From DASYKT01 sp963718105 (GTDB taxonomy: Bacteria > Acidobacteriota > Blastocatellia > Pyrinomonadales > Pyrinomonadaceae), in contig OY970352.1 in assembly GCA_963718105.1 (NCBI GenBank), positions 1,054,001-1,118,000 of the forward strand: 64,000 bases of DNA. Reading direction: 5' to 3'. Below, piece after piece: positions 60,801-64,000 of the stretch. Below the pieces are notes generated by a model. That model worked only from the letters and a program-made list of their open reading frames with translations. It made no database searches and had not been told where the DNA came from. Every line of letters begins with the position of its first letter. Positions within the stretch are counted from its first letter, which is position 1. The position numbers and the translations under genes were made by a program.

Positions 60801-61707
60801 GCGGGTTCATTTCGATCACACGCACCTCGCCGTTTTCCGGGTTGACGGCAAACTGGATGTTCGAGCCGCCGGTTTCCACGCCGACTTTGCGAATGCAGGC
60901 GATCGACATATCGCGCAGGTTTTGGTATTCGACGTCGCTTAAAGTTTGCGCCGGGGCAACGGTGATCGAATCGCCGGTATGCACGCCCATCGGGTCGAAA
61001 TTTTCGATCGAGCAGATGATGACCACGTTGTCGTTGAGATCGCGCATCACCTCGAGCTCGTATTCTTTCCAACCGAGGATCGATTCTTCGATCAAGACCT
61101 GGCTGATCGGCGAGAGGTGCAAGCCGCCGCGAACGATCTCTTCAAATTCTTCAGGGTTAAAAGCTACGCCGCCGCCGGTTCCGCCGAGCGTAAAAGCCGG
61201 GCGAATGATCGCCGGGTAGCCGGTCGTTTCGACGATCTTTTGCGCGTCTTCCCAGGTAGTGGCGATACCGCCCCGGGCACAGGGCAGGCCGATCTCTTCC
61301 ATTGCGATCTTGAAAAGCTCGCGGTCTTCGGCCAGCTTGATGGCATCGATGTTGGCCCCGATCAGTTCGACGCCGTGTTCTTTTAACACGCCCTGTTCAA
61401 AAAGCTCGACGGAAAGATTAAGCGCGGTTTGCCCGCCGACGGTCGGCAGCAGCGCATCCGGTTTTTCGGCAGCGATGATGGCGGTGACGGATTCAACGGT
61501 CAGCGGCTCGATATAGGTCCGGTCGGCCATTTCCGGGTCGGTCATGATCGTGGCCGGGTTGGAATTGACCAGGACGACCTCGTAACCTTCCTGTTTCAGC
61601 GCGCGGCAGGCTTGCGTACCGGAATAGTCGAATTCGCAGGCCTGTCCGATGACAATAGGACCCGAACCGATAATTAGTATTTTGTGTAGATCAGTGCGTT
61701 TCGGCAT
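57868..61707 (-). CDS. carB: Carbamoyl-phosphate synthase large subunit with an inserted domain
   Basis: 1279 residues, about 200 longer than normal CarB. It makes carbamoyl phosphate from ammonia (or glutamine-derived ammonia via CarA), bicarbonate and two ATP, for arginine and pyrimidine synthesis. Segments: carboxy-phosphate ATP-grasp half (1-~400), oligomerisation domain (~405-470 and 672-750), carbamoyl-phosphate half (~750-1140, NRIGQGIEFDYCCCHA), and the allosteric/MGS domain (~1140-1279). Residues ~473-672 are foreign: the normal sequence jumps from KIDPWFLEQLQQVMKLQEQI straight to NQIPDETLLTAKEYGLSDRR. Both ATP-grasp halves look intact, so the enzyme is probably active. No carA gene is in the window. 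It is co-directional with the M1 peptidase gene behind it. Confidence 0.96.
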   Translation of the reverse strand: MPKRTDLHKILIIGSGPIVIGQACEFDYSGTQACRALKQEGYEVVLVNSNPATIMTDPEMADRTYIEPLTVESVTAIIAAEKPDALLPTVGGQTALNLSVELFEQGVLKEHGVELIGANIDAIKLAEDRELFKIAMEEIGLPCARGGIATTWEDAQKIVETTGYPAIIRPAFTLGGTGGGVAFNPEEFEEIVRGGLHLSPISQVLIEESILGWKEYELEVMRDLNDNVVIICSIENFDPMGVHTGDSITVAPAQTLSDVEYQNLRDMSIACIRKVGVETGGSNIQFAVNPENGEVRVIEMNPRVSRSSALASKATGFPIAKIAAKLAVGYTLNEIPNDITQKTPASFEPTIDYVVTKIPKWAFEKFPQAEDVLGTQMKSVGEVMAIGRTFKESLFKGLRSLEAVKPLRLIDVPDDVLQRKLARPNSQRFSYITYALQHGYSIEEIYRLSKIDPWFLEQLQQVMKLQEQIETPLRLQRAQKDNESVLVQKPDIQVIEIPNDRFNGDRKLAFNWAQEHLQGKTFLNADTNFSIAVSRRGLEKSLGESAIHDKEDRALHYDSIACLDKFLESAILGESHPDRSTDPNIKQIHRFYAAGSSGNRPYRVKLTVKEYAKGEAAGFYTYELNQIEMLDVIWDTGTSEEAIAPRPSSISIENLLQNARKNNGRDFFDKADHSTLNQIPDETLLTAKEYGLSDRRIAFLTGTTENDVRALRKSKGIAPVYKRVDTCGAEFESFTPYLYSAYEEECEAAPSDRQKIMILGSGPNRIGQGIEFDYCCCHASFSLSKNGFETIMVNCNPETVSTDYDTSDRLYFEPLTFEDVMNIVDVEKPTGVIVQFGGQTPLNLANRLHEAGVPIIGTSPDSIDLAEDRKRFGALLDKLNIPSPPNGTAISVDEAKAVAEQIGYPVLVRPSYVLGGRAMAIVYDQESLVDYMRSAVDASPEKPILIDKFLERAAELDVDAMADETACVIAGIQEHIEEAGIHSGDSSSVLPPQKIAVEHLETIKHYTKMLARALNVIGLMNIQFAIKDDRVYVLEVNPRASRTAPFVSKATGVPLPAIASLVMAGKNKLSDFNLPELLPVKFHFVKSPVFPFSKFAGVDPILGPEMHSTGEVMGVGATFGEAYGKAMVSAGLNLPTSGKAFLSVNDSDKGQAVVLARRLKNLGFDLIATYGTAKRLEEVGLEAETVFKVNEGRPNIVDFIKQGDISLIFNTPLGRASHFDEQAIRRAALQFNVPCVTTMTGAEALIDALASKKQEKGFTARSLQEIHQTKETLTVSEGK
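59692..60291 (-). other. In-frame inserted domain in carB, LPD3-like
   Basis: About 200 residues (~473-672) with no counterpart in CarB. The core (GKTFLNADTNFSIAVSRRGL, ESAILGESHPDRS, NIKQIHRFYAAG, YRVKLTVKEYAKG, FYTYELNQIEML) resembles, from memory, the large polyvalent-protein-associated domain 3 (LPD3) of phage and conjugative-element proteins. It is followed by a RPSSISIENLLQNARKNNG segment. Frame is kept at both ends. The DNA is visibly more AT-rich than the rest of carB. It sits in a surface part of the oligomerisation domain, which would tolerate an insertion. The exact borders are uncertain by several residues. Confidence 0.8.
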
Positions 61708-62011
61708 TAGCTAAATAAAAAAGAAGATGTTCGAAAGAGTATTATACGTGGAAAACGAGGAAACTTCGAATAAGGGCAGGCGGAAACCAGGCAATTATGG
61801 AGCGTGCAACAAAGGCAGAAACGCGACAGTTATGGAGCGTGTGTTTTCCAACTGCAAAGGCACGCTCCATAACTGTCGCGTTTCTGCCTTTCGCGGAGAT
61901 TAAAGTTGTTTTATCACCGTGTAAATGGTACAAAAGTTATAGGGAACTGGCCCTTATCGTCAATATTTGCCAGCTTTTTAAGGCTTCCTTTACAACTTCC
62001 TTTGCCCTGGA
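61708..62011. repeat. Gap with a GCAGAAACGCGACAG inverted-repeat element
   Basis: Arms AAAGGCAGAAACGCGACAGT to GGAGCGTG (61811-61841) and the complement CACGCTCCAT to CTGCCTTT (61860-61892); an extra degenerate left arm is at 61778-61806. The same family is at 6541-6679. The rest of the gap (61893-62011) must hold the promoter of the penicillin-binding protein gene; none was clear. Confidence 0.75.
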
Positions 62012-64000
62012 ATGGCCAATCAGATCCAAGTAAAAAAACGTCCGCAGCCGCCCGGTCTTGACCCTAAAAAACGAAAAGGCCCCCGGATAGCCGCGTTCAA
62101 AGAGCCAAAACCCGGATTTTTTCGCCGGGTGCTGAGGTTTTTAATTCATCCGATCACGGTCGGAGTGTGTCTGCTGGCCATTGTCGGCGTTTTCCTGACG
62201 CTCACCTATTTCTGGTTCGAATATTCAGAGCGGGTTGACGGGCTTTTGCGCGGCGATGTTTTCACCCGCTCGGCCGGAGTATATTCCGCGCCTAAAACTC
62301 TTAAGGTCGGGGAAAATATCACGCCGGATGGATTGATAACCTATTTAAAGTCGGCTGGTTATATCGAGAAAAACCAGCAGGCCGACCCGCAGCGCAGCCG
62401 CTATGCCTGGGACGGCAATTCTTTCCTGATCGAACCGGGTATCACCGGCATTTTGGACGGGGCGCAGCAGTTTCAGCCGCTGACGGTAAAATTTGCCAAA
62501 GGCAATAATTCGGTCGCATCTATCAGCGGTTCTCAAAGCCAGCAATCCCTGGCGGCGGCGCAGCTTGAACCGAAAATTCTCAGCTCCATTACGAATGAAG
62601 AGAACGGCCGGCGCAAGGTCATCAGCTTTAAAGATCTGCCGCCGCAATTGATCAAGGCGATGGTCACGACCGAAGACCGCGGCTTTTTCGCACACTACGG
62701 CGTGAACTTTCGCGGGATCGCGCGAGCTTTCTGGCGCCGGCTGGACGATGACGATAATTCGCCGATCGCGCGGCAGGGCGGTTCGAGCATCACGCAGCAA
62801 TTGGTAAAAAACCTTTTGCTGACGTCGGAGAAAAGCTGGACGCGCAAAGCCACCGAGGCCTATATGTCCGTCATTTTGGAAACGCGGCTTTCCAAAGAAC
62901 AGATCTTTGAGCTTTACGCCAATCAGATCTATCTCGGCCAGCAGGCCGGGTTTTCCATCTACGGCGTGGGCGAAGGTTCGAATGCATACTTCGGCAAAGA
63001 CGTCTCGGCCCTGACGCTGCCCGAAGCCGCTTTTCTCGCCGGGATCATTCGCAGCCCGAACCGCTACAACCCCTACAAGAATCTGGAAAAAGCCACCGAG
63101 CGCCGCAACCAGGTGCTGGAATCGATGATGGAATCCGGCGAGATAGATCAAGCGCAGCTCGCCGAAGCAAAAAGCGCCCCGCTGCAGTTGGTGCAGATCG
63201 CCAGCCGCCCGGAGCTGCTGGATATGCCGTATTTCACCGGCTATGCCGAACAGCAGTTAAACTCGATCGTTTCCGATCCCGATGCGCTGCAGCATCTGCG
63301 CGTTTATACGACCATCGATGTCGATCTGCAGCGCGCCGCTTACGAGGCGGTCACCAAGCGGCTGGATAAACTGGACAAAGCTTTTCCCAAGCGGCAAAAG
63401 GGCGACCTGCAGGCGGCCCTGATCGCAATAAATCCCAAAACCGGCGAGATCAAGGCGATGATCGGCGGCCGTGATTTTCTGCAGAATCAATTCAACCGCG
63501 CGACGGATGCGATGCGCCAGCCTGGTTCGGTCTTTAAACCTTTCGTCTATGCGTCGGCGATCAACTCCGCCTACGATTTTGGCTCGCGGATTTTTACCGC
63601 GGCTACCATTTTCAAAGACGAAAAGAAAACATTTACCTACGGCAACGAAAGTTATTCGCCAAACAATTTCGGCGATACTTTCAGCAACAAGGAACTGACG
63701 CTGCGCGACGCTCTGGTAAAAAGTAAAAATGTCATCACGGTCGATCTGGCGATGGAGCTTAATATCGGCAAGGTAATGAATTTTGCCGCCAAGGCCGGTT
63801 TTCCAAAAGTGGCCAGGGCCTATCCTTCGATGGCGCTCGGCACGGCGGAAGCGACCCCGCTCGAAGTAGCGACGGCCTACACGACCTTTGCCAACCTGGG
63901 ACAGAAAGCATCGCCTGTGGCGGTGAACCGTGTCACCGGCGGTGACGGACGTACGATTACCGCGCCCACCACGCAAAAAACCGAGATCGTGCGCCAGGAT
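62012..64000 (+). CDS. Class A penicillin-binding protein (PBP1-type), truncated by the window edge
   Basis: 663 codons run from the ATG at 62012 to the last base without a stop. A basic cytoplasmic tail (VKKRPQPPGLDPKKRKGPR) precedes one TM (~46-68). Then comes a UB2H-like segment (RSAGVYSAPKTLKVGENITP), the GT51 glycosyltransferase (catalytic E221 in EDRGFFAHYG; GGSSITQQLVKN; RKATEAYMSVILETRLSKEQ), and the transpeptidase domain with S506/K509 in GSVFKPF and SKNV as the SxN motif. KTG should lie beyond the edge. It polymerises and cross-links peptidoglycan at the inner membrane. The UB2H-like region suggests a PBP1b-type regulation. The start is the only ATG before the basic tail, with a weak CTGGA ahead. 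Confidence 0.95.
   Translation, partial: MANQIQVKKRPQPPGLDPKKRKGPRIAAFKEPKPGFFRRVLRFLIHPITVGVCLLAIVGVFLTLTYFWFEYSERVDGLLRGDVFTRSAGVYSAPKTLKVGENITPDGLITYLKSAGYIEKNQQADPQRSRYAWDGNSFLIEPGITGILDGAQQFQPLTVKFAKGNNSVASISGSQSQQSLAAAQLEPKILSSITNEENGRRKVISFKDLPPQLIKAMVTTEDRGFFAHYGVNFRGIARAFWRRLDDDDNSPIARQGGSSITQQLVKNLLLTSEKSWTRKATEAYMSVILETRLSKEQIFELYANQIYLGQQAGFSIYGVGEGSNAYFGKDVSALTLPEAAFLAGIIRSPNRYNPYKNLEKATERRNQVLESMMESGEIDQAQLAEAKSAPLQLVQIASRPELLDMPYFTGYAEQQLNSIVSDPDALQHLRVYTTIDVDLQRAAYEAVTKRLDKLDKAFPKRQKGDLQAALIAINPKTGEIKAMIGGRDFLQNQFNRATDAMRQPGSVFKPFVYASAINSAYDFGSRIFTAATIFKDEKKTFTYGNESYSPNNFGDTFSNKELTLRDALVKSKNVITVDLAMELNIGKVMNFAAKAGFPKVARAYPSMALGTAEATPLEVATAYTTFANLGQKASPVAVNRVTGGDGRTITAPTTQKTEIVRQD

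Overview
This window looks like a piece of a Gram-negative bacterial chromosome, most probably from the Acidobacteriota, class Blastocatellia (Pyrinomonas-like). That placement is an inference. It rests on the mix of delta-60/FG-GAP secreted giants, many TPR proteins, LPS-heptose genes, a DUF2490 outer-membrane protein, M1 and S10 secreted peptidases, and intergenic DNA packed with short palindromic repeats. Genes run on both strands in short operons. No rRNA, tRNA, CRISPR array, transposase or integrase was recognised.

Layout. 1-1.08 kb is gene-free: repeats plus a 384-nt segment closed by an 11-bp helix that has tmRNA-like motifs on the minus strand. 1.08-8.1 kb (minus): a translationally coupled pair of secreted amidohydrolases, the second lacking its metal ligands; an NtrB-type histidine kinase; a DUF2490 barrel; two overlapping membrane-protein genes. 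8.4-15.8 kb (mostly plus): small proteins, an SDR, a class-II cyclic-nucleotide phosphodiesterase-like MBL protein, an SLBB export-type protein, a matrixin-like protease, and a frameshifted MmcQ/YjbR gene. 15.9-21 kb (minus): two paralogous, visibly AT-rich SIR2-TPR genes around a Gly-rich secreted TPR gene; this is the best candidate for an acquired defence module. 21.1-23.2 kb: an EF-G-like GTPase. 23.6-33.4 kb: three consecutive ~1000-residue secreted delta-60/FG-GAP proteins. 33.6-41.5 kb: TPR proteins, murB, a K+ channel with RCK domain, and an LPS-core set (epimerase-like, heptosyltransferase, heptose bisphosphatase).

41.6-47.2 kb is a type IV pilus regulatory block: a PilS-like kinase, a PilR-like sigma54 activator, a good -24/-12 sigma54 promoter and two pilin genes, each with its own terminator. 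47.3-50.8 kb: ABC-2 permease, TPR protein and a large polytopic membrane protein. 50.9-57.9 kb: S10 carboxypeptidase, DUF3574, MogA/MoaB plus CoA-binding pair, EamA exporter, phosphotransferase, M1 aminopeptidase. 57.9-61.7 kb: carB, enlarged by an in-frame ~200-residue insertion that resembles the LPD3 domain of phage and conjugative-element polyvalent proteins. The window ends inside a class A penicillin-binding protein gene (62012 to the edge).

The most notable points are the foreign domain inside carB, the SIR2-TPR pair, the active/inactive amidohydrolase pair, the tmRNA-like RNA candidate, and the modular palindromic repeats that fill almost every intergenic gap. All calls come from reading the sequence; no database search was run.
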